A DNA stretch of 6,247 nucleotides from Flavobacterium sp. (GCA_027483785.1 JAIXTU010000197.1:1-6247); one strand, 5' to 3'. Counted from the stretch's first letter, positions 1 to 5,549 are shown. The notes: a model not told the origin generated them from the sequence alone. A program made the numbers and translations.

Positions 1-540
1 CTGAACTTCGCCAAAAACCGTGTGTTTTCCGTCGAGCCAAGGTGTTTCTTTGTGAGTTATAAAAAACTGACTTCCATTTGTGCGTGGTCCGCTATTTGCC
101 ATCGACAAAATTCCAGCCTTGTTGTGCTTTAAGTCGGTGATTTCGTCTTTAAATTTATAACCCGGACTACCGCTACCCGTTCCTGTTGGGTCGCCACCTT
201 GTATCATGAAATCTTTAATTACGCGGTGAAATTTAAGTCCGTCGTAAAAAGGTTTGTTTTTTAGTTTTTCGTCGGTTATCCAAGTATTTGTTCCTTCTGA
301 AAGGCTTACGAAATTAGCTACTGTTACAGGAGTTTTATCGTAAGCGAGCTTTAAGGTAATCGTTCCTTTGTTTGTTTTTATATCTGCAAATAATCCATCG
401 CCAGCAGCGGGTGTTGGAGTTACTGCTTTTTTAGCAACCGTTGTTTTGGCAGGTGCTTTCTTTACGCCGGGTTTACCACCTTTTTGAGCATAAAGGTTAA
501 ATGAAAAAATGAGTAATAAACTTAAGATACTTGATTTCAT
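1..540 (-). CDS. Secreted cyclophilin-type peptidyl-prolyl cis-trans isomerase (3' part missing)
   Basis: Catalyses cis-trans isomerisation of Xaa-Pro bonds and probably helps exported proteins fold in the periplasm. 180 codons are visible from an ATG at 540; the C-terminus lies beyond the left edge. Residues 1-18 form a signal peptide (Lys2, hydrophobic core, LYA then Gln19) with no lipobox Cys, so the protein is probably a soluble periplasmic one. Residues 19-46 are a Lys/Ala/Pro/Thr-rich linker, and the cyclophilin domain starts near residue 50. Residues matching the human cyclophilin A active site are all present: FHRV (Arg106), FMIQGG (Phe111, Met112, Gln114), MANSG (Ala148), SQFFIT (Phe160) and WLDGKH (Trp168, Leu169, His173), so it should be catalytic. 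It lies 67 bp downstream of a paralogous cyclophilin-FKBP lipoprotein on the same strand and may be co-transcribed with it. Family is certain; the physiological client is unknown. Confidence 0.93.
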   Translation of the reverse strand, partial: MKSSILSLLLIFSFNLYAQKGGKPGVKKAPAKTTVAKKAVTPTPAAGDGLFADIKTNKGTITLKLAYDKTPVTVANFVSLSEGTNTWITDEKLKNKPFYDGLKFHRVIKDFMIQGGDPTGTGSGSPGYKFKDEITDLKHNKAGILSMANSGPRTNGSQFFITHKETPWLDGKHTVFGEVQ

Positions 541-607
541 AGTTTAATTTTCTCCCTTACTCTTTTCGCAAATGCTGGGATTTTCAGGATTTGTCCCTTT
601 ATTAAAT

Positions 608-1708
608 CTATTTTACAATTTCAATTTCAAAAACTAAATCGGTGTTTGGTGGAACTATATCTTTTCCAGCTGCTCCATAAGCCAAAGCGGCAGGTACAAA
701 TACAATCGCTTTTTCGCCGTACTTTAATTGTTCTATACCTTCAATAAAACCAGGAACTAAACCAACCTTGTTTCCGTATTGAAATGGAATAGGAGTGTAG
801 CCGTTTTGAATTTTACGATTCTGATCGAACATACCGTATTTTTTAGCAACTTCTTCAACACTCGAATCCAAAAGTATGCCATCGCTGAAATACGCTCCGT
901 AATGAATGTTTACGACATCGCCAGCTTTTGGTTTTTCATCGTTTGATGATTTAACAATGTAATATTGAACGCCTGATGCTAATTTCTTGCCTTTTGCTTT
1001 AGCCGCTGCAAATTGCTGCAAGGTTTGCTCGATTACAGCAGCAAATTCTTTTTTGTAACGCAACTTATTTGCTTCCTCTAATTCGGCACGTTTTTTAGCT
1101 TCGTCGCCAGCAGTTGCCATGTACTTTGAAAATTCAGAAACGGCGTCGAAACGTTTAGCCGATTCGCCTTTACGAACAATTTTTACATTGATAATAGCAT
1201 CATCTTGAACAATTTTATTCACTACATCCATACCCTCGCCAACAACTTTTCCGAAAATGGTGTGCTTTCCATCGAGCCATGGTGTTGCTACGTGTGTGAT
1301 AAAAAATTGCGAACTATTTGTACCTGGACCAGAATTTGCCATAGCCAGCAATCCACCGTTATCGAAACTAAACGGAACTTGTTCGTCTTTAAACATATAG
1401 CCAGAATCGCCACTGCCGTTTCCAAGCGGATCGCCGCCTTGAATCATAAAATTCTGAATCACACGGTGAAATTTTAGTCCGTCATAAAAAGGTTTGCCTT
1501 TTTTATCGCCAACTACAAATTTGTTGGTTCCTTCGGCTAATGTCACAAAATTTGCTACGGTTACTGGTGCTTCTTTGTAAAACAACGAGGTGACAATAAT
1601 GCCTTTACTTGTTGTGATTTCTGCATACATGCCGTCTTCTAAATCGGCGTATTTATCGGTGCATGCAAACAGCGTAAATAAAAGTGCAAAAGAGATTAGT
1701 TTCTTCAC
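608..1708 (-). CDS. Cyclophilin-FKBP fusion lipoprotein (bifunctional-type prolyl isomerase)
   Basis: 366 residues carrying two unrelated prolyl isomerase folds. Residues 1-16 are a lipoprotein signal ending in LFAC, with Cys16 as the lipidated residue. Residues about 29-178 are a cyclophilin domain with the active-site set intact: Arg82, Phe87, Met88, Gln90, Ala124, Phe136, Trp144, Leu145, His149. Residues about 187-245 are a charged Lys/Glu/Ala-rich stretch, probably a helical linker. Residues about 246-366 are an FKBP domain, with DGILLDSS, GFIEGIEQL, LAYGAAGKD and a closing FEIEI strand; Phe321 sits where FKBP12 has Trp59, and Tyr344 matches Tyr82. About 28 extra residues (284-312) interrupt the FKBP domain. 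The start is GTG at 1708, sharing GTGA with the gldI stop, so translation is probably coupled. Stop is TAG at 608. It is likely an envelope folding factor made together with GldI; its precise role is not known from sequence. Confidence 0.93.
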   Translation of the reverse strand: MKKLISFALLFTLFACTDKYADLEDGMYAEITTSKGIIVTSLFYKEAPVTVANFVTLAEGTNKFVVGDKKGKPFYDGLKFHRVIQNFMIQGGDPLGNGSGDSGYMFKDEQVPFSFDNGGLLAMANSGPGTNSSQFFITHVATPWLDGKHTIFGKVVGEGMDVVNKIVQDDAIINVKIVRKGESAKRFDAVSEFSKYMATAGDEAKKRAELEEANKLRYKKEFAAVIEQTLQQFAAAKAKGKKLASGVQYYIVKSSNDEKPKAGDVVNIHYGAYFSDGILLDSSVEEVAKKYGMFDQNRKIQNGYTPIPFQYGNKVGLVPGFIEGIEQLKYGEKAIVFVPAALAYGAAGKDIVPPNTDLVFEIEIVK

Positions 1709-2277
1709 TGTTTTGGAGTATTTGGATTAGTGTTTTCTTGTGTTTCAGGTTTAAAATCGTGCAGCGTTACGGTACAAGCAATCGTCGTATTTGGACCGAT
1801 TCTTTTGGTATCGCCTCTAAAACCATATGCCATGTGCGAAGGAAATAAAAACGTTACCACTTCTTTTTTCTTCATCAGTTTTATGCCGTCGCGCAAGCCC
1901 ATTAATATATTTTGTTTATCCACGGCATAAGTTTGCGGACGCAACTCAACTTCTGAATAAATCACGTTGCCGTTTAAATCGGAAATGGAATAGTCGAAAT
2001 ACGCAATATCACCTTTCTTGGGTTTAAGCGTATCGTTTTGGTTTTTATTTTCATAAAAGTACCAATATCCTTTGCTGCTCGCGAGGTATTTTATCTTCGG
2101 ATTGCTTTTGATTACCGAATCGATAGCTGCTTCTTCTCGGCCAACGAGTTTTTTGTTGCGTTCAACCGACTCCCGCATAAAAGTTCCCGATGTTCGCGAC
2201 ACGGGCATTCGAGCTTGTTGCTGCGAACAGGCCGATGCAACCAGAACGGTCAGTAGGCTCAATATGTATTTTCTCAT
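1705..2277 (-). CDS. gldI: Gliding motility-associated FKBP-type peptidyl-prolyl isomerase lipoprotein GldI
   Basis: 190 residues, the usual size for GldI. In Flavobacterium johnsoniae GldI is a lipoprotein required for gliding motility and chitin utilisation, which ties it to assembly of the gliding/type IX secretion apparatus. Residues 1-17 are a lipoprotein signal (ASAC, Cys17). The segment after it (SRTSGTFMRESVERNKKL, 28-45) and KGYWYFYENKN (69-79) are features I associate with GldI rather than generic FKBPs. The FKBP domain spans about 86-176, with KKGDIAYFDY, GLRDGIKLM, FPSHMAYGFRGD and a final TVTLHDF strand. The FKBP12 Phe36-Asp37 pair is replaced here by Ile-Tyr (NVIYSE), so catalytic strength is open. 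ATG at 2277 follows the nrnA stop by 2 bp, and the stop overlaps the next start by 4 bp, so it sits inside a tight operon. Identification rests on motif memory and neighbourhood. Confidence 0.92.
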   Translation of the reverse strand: MRKYILSLLTVLVASACSQQQARMPVSRTSGTFMRESVERNKKLVGREEAAIDSVIKSNPKIKYLASSKGYWYFYENKNQNDTLKPKKGDIAYFDYSISDLNGNVIYSEVELRPQTYAVDKQNILMGLRDGIKLMKKKEVVTFLFPSHMAYGFRGDTKRIGPNTTIACTVTLHDFKPETQENTNPNTPKQ

Positions 2278-2279
2278 GA

Positions 2280-3284
2280 TTATATGTCTAAATTTAAGAC
2301 CAGTTCTTCAAATTTTTGTATCGTTTCTGCTAAGCTAACATTCGATTTTCCGCCAGCAGCGTTGATATGCCCGCCGCCGTTAAAATGTGCTCTTGCAAAC
2401 TGATTCACATCGAAATCGCCTTGTGAGCGAAACGATATTTTAATGATTTTTTCATCCGTGTGTTCAATAAAAATCGCTGCAAATTCAATGCCTTTTATCG
2501 ACAAGGCCAAATTTACTAAACCTTCCGTATCGCCTTTTACATAATTAAACGAATCCAGCTCGGCTTGCGATAATTTCGTGTATGCCGTTTTCTTTTCTGG
2601 AAATACCTTCAAATTCTGCAAGCTGCGCCCCATCAATTGCAAGCGGTCGGCTGAGAAATTATCGTGAATGTTTGAATAGATTTTAGCGTGGTCGATGCCA
2701 GTTTGCATCAAATGTGCAACGGCTAAATGTGTGCTTGATTTTGTGGCAGCAAATCGAAACGAACCGGTGTCGGTTACAATTCCCGTGTATAAACAAGCGG
2801 CAACGTCTTTGTTCACGTATTCTTGCCAACCTAATCCAACAGCCAAGTCGTATATCATTTCGCAAGTCGATGCATAAGCGGTATCTGAAAACGTGATTTG
2901 TGCATACGTATCGGGCATTTGATGGTGGTCGACCATCACGTAAAACGCCGATTTGTTTTTCAGTGCGTGTTCCATATCGCCTGCGCGGTGAAATGCATTA
3001 AAATCGAGGGTAAAAATGGTATCGCAGCTGTTTAAAAGTGCCGTGGCAGCGGAATTTTGTTCGTCGAAAACAACTACGCGTTCCGATTCGGGCATCCAAG
3101 CTAAAAATTCGGGATAGCGATTGGGTGTAAAAATTTCGATTTTATGTCCGAATTGCTTCAATAAGTGATATAATCCGAGCGAAGAGCCCATGGCATCGCC
3201 ATCGGGACTCTTATGGGTTACAATGCCAATTTTCCCAGGATTGGCGAGCTGTGCACGTAATTTCTCTAAAAGCGCTTCATTCAT
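2280..3284 (-). CDS. nrnA: DHH/DHHA1 family phosphoesterase, NrnA-type oligoribonuclease / pAp phosphatase
   Basis: Cytoplasmic enzyme of the NrnA type, which degrades nanoRNAs (2-5 nt) to mononucleotides and often also dephosphorylates 3'-phosphoadenosine 5'-phosphate. From the chosen start it has 334 residues, normal for the family. The N-terminal DHH domain shows THKSPDGDAMGS (His24, Asp28, Asp30), TLDFN (Asp94), VDHHQ (Asp119, His120, His121) and TDTGSFRF (171-178), which together bind the metal pair. The C-terminal DHHA1 domain ends with FNGGGHINAAGG (301-312), the substrate-binding motif. I chose ATG at 3284; an in-frame TTG at 3299 would add five residues (MYFRR) with no family support. 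It is the first gene of the leftward cluster and ends 2 bp before gldI. TATTTTCG, ending 4 bp before the ATG, resembles the Bacteroidota -7 element (TAnnTTTG), but I see no convincing -33 TTG. pAp activity is inferred from the family only. Confidence 0.93.
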   Translation of the reverse strand: MNEALLEKLRAQLANPGKIGIVTHKSPDGDAMGSSLGLYHLLKQFGHKIEIFTPNRYPEFLAWMPESERVVVFDEQNSAATALLNSCDTIFTLDFNAFHRAGDMEHALKNKSAFYVMVDHHQMPDTYAQITFSDTAYASTCEMIYDLAVGLGWQEYVNKDVAACLYTGIVTDTGSFRFAATKSSTHLAVAHLMQTGIDHAKIYSNIHDNFSADRLQLMGRSLQNLKVFPEKKTAYTKLSQAELDSFNYVKGDTEGLVNLALSIKGIEFAAIFIEHTDEKIIKISFRSQGDFDVNQFARAHFNGGGHINAAGGKSNVSLAETIQKFEELVLNLDI

Positions 3285-3399
3285 GCGACGAAAATACAAC
3301 TTAAACGCACTTTTTAGACGTTTTCGTGAATTTGGATTAGAAAAAATTAACAGATCCGTTCCTGTCTAAAGGAGTTTTTCAGTTTTTTTTTGGGGGTGC

Positions 3400-3460
3400 C
3401 GGCGCTTCTGCGATCGTGCCAGGCTTCGCCAAAACTGTCGGTGAGCTTGTCGAAGCGCCG
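3400..3460. repeat. REP-like hairpin carrying a gagcttgtcgaagcg copy
   Basis: A perfect 9-bp inverted repeat pairs cggcgcttc (3400-3408) with gaagcgccg (3452-3460) around a 43-nt loop. The right arm and its flank (ggtgagcttgtcgaagcg, 3440-3457) are the reverse complement of the cttcgacaagctcagg-type motif that recurs further along this spacer. An alternative shorter stem uses gcttcg (3423-3428) with cgaagc (3451-3456). Short sequences of this type are common dispersed intergenic repeats in Bacteroidota and other bacteria; whether this copy does anything is unknown. Confidence 0.65.
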
Positions 3461-3478
3461 TCGCGCTATCCGCTATAT

Positions 3479-3521
3479 TTTTTTGGCGCACGTTTAGTGG
3501 AAGCTCATTTACGCCAAAAAA
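3479..3521. repeat. Inverted repeat ttttttggcg / cgccaaaaaa
   Basis: Ten bases at 3479-3488 are perfectly complementary to 3512-3521, separated by 23 nt. The flanks carry cgctatccgct (3465-3475) and cgctgctatcgctc (3527-3540), which resemble each other and tccgctgctgtcctt on the minus strand of the GC-rich island near 4360-4376. An A-rich purine tract (3554-3600) follows. The T-run precedes the stem on the plus strand and, by symmetry, on the minus strand too, so it does not have the usual stem-then-U-tract form of an intrinsic terminator. Probably part of an intergenic repeat. Confidence 0.5.
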
Positions 3522-3633
3522 GATGTCGCTGCTATCGCTCACCCGGAAGTAGTGGAAAAAAGGAAAGAAGCAAAAAAATAGAAAAAATAGAAAGAAGTTA
3601 ATTCCGATAACTACTGGAAGTGAAAACTTTCCT

Positions 3634-3674
3634 CTTTGCGAACTTTGCGTAAATCTTCGCGTTCTTTGCGGTTA
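3634..3674. repeat. Degenerate tandem array of ctttgcg units
   Basis: Four units start at 3634 (ctttgcgaa), 3643 (ctttgcgtaaat), 3655 (cttcgcgtt) and 3664 (ctttgcggtta), with spacings of 9, 12 and 9 bp. All spacings are multiples of three, so the minus strand stays open and reads as a charged peptide (NRKEREDLRKVRKE) inside a 64-residue frame at 3611-3805. From memory, similar 'aaccgcaaagaacgc' repeats are widespread between genes in Flavobacteriia, so I treat this as a repeat family and not as coding sequence. Confidence 0.65.
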
Positions 3675-3675
3675 G

Positions 3676-3692
3676 CCTTCAACAAGCTCAGG
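3676..3692. repeat. REP-like motif copy ccttcaacaagctcagg
   Basis: This solitary 17-base copy of the spacer's recurring motif differs at one position from ccttcgacaagctcagg. It directly follows the ctttgcg array and lies in the opposite orientation to the copy inside the 3400-3460 hairpin. Confidence 0.55.
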
Positions 3693-3727
3693 TACCGATG
3701 TAGCACAAAGTTACCCATAGCTTTACC

Positions 3728-3838
3728 CAAAGTACACAATGTTGCCTTCAACACGCTGCTTTCGACAATCTCAGACACCAAAGATACGTTAGGTGGTGAA
3801 TTCATCGTAGTCTAGCTTCTAACTTCTAACTTCTAAAA
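3728..3838. repeat. Composite repeat block, copy 1
   Basis: Modules in order: caaagtacacaatgttgcc (3728-3746), a doubled REP-like motif (ccttcaacacgctg then ctttcgacaatctcaga, 3745-3775), agatacgttaggtggtgaa (3782-3800), ttcatcgtagtct (3801-3813), then cttctaa heptamers (3816-3836) and an A-run. The same order recurs in copies 2 and 3, so the block looks like a multiplied unit and not a chance gathering of repeats. Confidence 0.6.
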
Positions 3839-3857
3839 AAAAGAGCACAATGTTCCA

Positions 3858-3970
3858 CAAAGTACACAATGTTTGCCGTCGACAAGCTTAGGCAACAACG
3901 ATTCGTGGGTTAGGGAGGAAAAACGTCACGTAAAGTGGTGAACTCATCGAGGTCTTAATGCTTAATACTC
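3858..3970. repeat. Composite repeat block, copy 2
   Basis: Modules in order: caaagtacacaatgtttgcc (3858-3877), a single REP-like motif ccgtcgacaagcttagg (3876-3892), acgattcgtgggtt (3898-3911), taaagtggtgaactcatcga (3931-3950), ggtct (3951-3955), then ttaatgcttaatact (3955-3969) where the other copies carry cttctaa heptamers. Compared with copy 1 it has a longer gap before the gtggtgaa module. Confidence 0.6.
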
Positions 3971-4198
3971 CAATCTTAATAATTCATAAATATGCGGAAA
4001 AACCGTAATGGTAGGAAAATTTGTTTTGTAACTTCGCACTACGGGGCGGGGGTGGTACTTCCCAGTATATATTAACGACCCAATCAATTTTCCGCGATTT
4101 GCTCTCCTACTTGTGCAATTTTTAAAAATTCTATTCTTAAAAAAACAGCAGTTATCAACAATTTGCCGTTGCCTCATGCTCGAAACTTAAACAAACTA

Positions 4199-4324
4199 CC
4201 TTCGACACGCTGCCTTCGACACGCTCAGGCTCAGACGATACGTGGGTTCGAGTGGGTGAATGAAACATAAAGTGGTGAACGTCGAGAAGTCTAACTTCTA
4301 ACCTCTAGCTTCTAACTTCCCAAA
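4199..4324. repeat. Composite repeat block, copy 3
   Basis: Starts with a doubled REP-like motif (ccttcgacacgctg then ccttcgacacgctcagg, 4199-4229), the same doubling as in copy 1. It continues with cagacgatacgtgggttcg (4232-4250), ataaagtggtgaac (4267-4280), gtcgagaagtct (4281-4292), then heptamers taacttctaacctctagctt (4292-4311) and an A-run. It lacks the caaagtacacaatg module of copies 1 and 2, and the AT-rich segment 3971-4198 separates it from copy 2. Confidence 0.6.
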
Positions 4325-4353
4325 AAACGATACATAAAATGGTGAACTCTTCT
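4325..4353. repeat. Composite repeat block, fragment 4
   Basis: The fragment aaacgatacataaaatggtg (4325-4344), continuing with aactcttct, matches the acgatacg and ataaagtggtgaactc modules of the larger blocks, with the bases between them missing. It directly follows copy 3 and adjoins the GC-rich island, so it may mark a junction. Confidence 0.45.
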
Positions 4354-4381
4354 CAACGCGGTAAGGACAGCAGCGGAAAGC

Positions 4382-4470
4382 GTGTACACGCCTTTGCGTA
4401 CCGTTGCCGAAGGGCGGTAGCGACGGCAGAAGCTACAAGCACAAGTGCAACGGCCGCAAAGGCGAAACAC
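4382..4470. repeat. Long imperfect hairpin inside a GC-rich island; possible structured RNA or mobile-repeat end
   Basis: Three aligned complementary blocks form one stem: gtgt (4382-4385) with acac (4467-4470), cgcctttgcg (4389-4398) with cgcaaaggcg (4455-4464), and ccgttgc (4401-4407) with gcaacgg (4447-4453). That is 21 pairs with small internal loops around a 39-nt apical region. A competing small stem uses tgccg (4405-4409) with cggca (4424-4428). Just outside lies a second hairpin, cggcggc (4490-4496) with gccgccg (4519-4525). By hand count 110 of 180 bases over 4351-4530 are G or C, well above the surrounding spacer. A 65-residue minus-strand frame (4312-4509) crosses it but runs out into the repeat block and looks spurious. 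I do not recognise a known RNA family here. Confidence 0.5.
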
Positions 4471-4691
4471 CTTGCAGCGAATGGCCTGACGGCGGCTTAG
4501 AGCTTCCACCGAACGTTTGCCGCCGGACCGCCCAAAATAAGCAACTTCGTTTTATCGCATACAAGGTTAATGTTATCTAAAAAGTGCCAACAAAAACCTG
4601 AGTAAACCGCGATTATTTGATAATTTGCAGCATAACGCGGGTCGATCCATTATTTTTTAATTCCTATTTTAGCCTGCTGTTACTATTAATT

Positions 4692-5549
4692 ATGATTTCA
4701 GAACACGAATTTGAAGTACAGTTGCAAAGAATAATCGATCAGGCTTTGTTGGAAGATGTGGGTCCGGGCGATTACAGTTCGCTGGCATGTATTCCGGAGG
4801 CAGCAACCGGTCGTGCGAAATTGCTCGTAAAAGAAGCGGGGATTATCGCCGGTGTTGCTTTTGCTCAAATGATTTTCAAAACGGTAGATCCAGACTTGCA
4901 CGTGGATGTTTTAATTTCGGACGGCACTCCCGTTCAAATTGGCGATGTGGTGCTGCACGTTAGGGGGAAGTCGCAATCGATTTTAAAAGCCGAACGCACC
5001 GTACTGAACAGCATGCAGCGCATGAGTGCGATTGCTACTAAAACCAATAAATTCGTTCGACTGCTGCAAGGAACTTCGTGTAAAATTTTAGACACCCGAA
5101 AAACGACTCCGAATTTTAGAGCGGCAGAGAAATGGGCGGTGAAAATTGGCGGCGGCGAAAACCATCGTTTTGCGTTGTATGACATGATCATGTTGAAGGA
5201 TAACCACAATGATTTTGCGGGATCGATTACCAATGCCATTCAAAAAACCAAGGATTTTTTACAAGAAAATGATTTGGATTTGAAAATAATTGTGGAAGCC
5301 AGAAATATTGCCGAAGTACAAGAAATTATTGATGCCGGCGGTGTGTTTCGGATTTTACTCGACAACTTTAGCTTTGAGCAAACTCGTGAGGCAGTTGCTT
5401 TAATTGGCGATAAAACGCGTACCGAATCGTCGGGTAACATCAATGAAAAAACGATTCGCGCGTATGCCGAATGTGGCGTGAACTACATTTCGTCGGGTGC
5501 GTTAACCCACTCGGTTTACAACATGGATTTAAGTTTAAAAGCCTTTTAA
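4692..5549 (+). CDS. nadC: Nicotinate-nucleotide pyrophosphorylase (quinolinate phosphoribosyltransferase, carboxylating)
   Basis: Converts quinolinate and PRPP to nicotinate mononucleotide, CO2 and pyrophosphate, the entry of de novo NAD synthesis into the common pathway; cytoplasmic. 285 residues, standard for NadC. Motifs in order: EDVGPGDYSS (21-30), LKAERTVLN (98-106), DTRKTTPNFR (134-143), the basic active-site loop KIGGGENHRF (151-160), LKDNHND (168-174), IVEARN (200-205, Glu202), LLDNF (222-226), SSGNI (246-250) and SSGALTHS (267-274). These match the substrate- and phosphate-binding loops of characterised NadC enzymes. I chose ATG at 4692, because the frame opens upstream from a TTG at 4617 but those extra 25 residues are hydrophobic, low-complexity and outside the family. 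The stop TAA shares its last A with the ATG of the next gene, so the two are probably co-translated. I see no recognisable riboswitch in the leader. Confidence 0.95.
   Translation: MISEHEFEVQLQRIIDQALLEDVGPGDYSSLACIPEAATGRAKLLVKEAGIIAGVAFAQMIFKTVDPDLHVDVLISDGTPVQIGDVVLHVRGKSQSILKAERTVLNSMQRMSAIATKTNKFVRLLQGTSCKILDTRKTTPNFRAAEKWAVKIGGGENHRFALYDMIMLKDNHNDFAGSITNAIQKTKDFLQENDLDLKIIVEARNIAEVQEIIDAGGVFRILLDNFSFEQTREAVALIGDKTRTESSGNINEKTIRAYAECGVNYISSGALTHSVYNMDLSLKAF

Larger units (their letters stand above)
3285..4691. other. Gene-free divergent spacer filled with degenerate short repeats
   Basis: About 1.4 kb separates the outward-facing nrnA and nadC start codons. The open frames here are short, overlap the repeats, and encode compositionally odd peptides with no recognisable motif. 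By region: 3285-3399 is AT-rich and probably holds the nrnA promoter; 3400-3600 holds a REP-like hairpin, a second inverted repeat and an A-rich tail; 3634-3674 is a ctttgcg array; 3728-4353 holds three composite repeat blocks and a fragment; 3971-4198 is AT-rich sequence I cannot assign; 4354-4540 is a GC-rich island; 4541-4691 is AT-rich and should hold the nadC promoter, although I cannot place one with confidence. No terminator is needed, since both flanking units are read away from this spacer. Confidence 0.8.

Noticed and set aside
1205..1477. 90-residue plus-strand open frame opposite the fusion isomerase
   Set aside because: It lies entirely antisense to the conserved cyclophilin active-site coding sequence and is a frame shadow.
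3416..3601. 61-residue plus-strand open frame beginning in the REP-like hairpin
   Set aside because: It overlaps two inverted repeats and ends in an A-rich tract, giving a Lys/Ser tail; it is non-coding in character.
3611..3805. 64-residue minus-strand open frame
   Set aside because: It runs through the ctttgcg array, a REP-like motif and part of a composite repeat block; the peptide has no recognisable domain.
4151..4160. gttatcaaca, one base away from a DnaA box
   Set aside because: It is a single imperfect copy with no cluster of boxes and no dnaA or other origin genes nearby.
3962..4177. 71-residue minus-strand open frame in the AT-rich segment between repeat blocks
   Set aside because: There are no recognisable motifs, its 3' end runs into repeat block 2, and the peptide has unusual Cys/Arg-rich composition; I cannot separate it from chance.
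3728..4353. Repeat blocks as a CRISPR array
   Set aside because: The repeats are composite, diverged and irregularly spaced, with no uniform repeat-spacer pattern and no cas genes.
4312..4509. 65-residue minus-strand open frame across the GC-rich island
   Set aside because: High G+C lengthens open frames by chance, and this one crosses the hairpin and ends inside a repeat block. The Cys/Arg-rich peptide has no pattern of a known metal-binding family.
4614..4627. tatttgataatttg as a nadC promoter -7 element
   Set aside because: The spacing inside TAnnTTTG is short by one or more bases and I find no TTG at the -33 position; a promoter must lie somewhere here, but this one cannot be asserted.
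4541..4691. Possible NAD-sensing riboswitch ahead of nadC
   Set aside because: The leader is AT-rich with no clear stem or conserved core that I recognise from NAD riboswitch classes.
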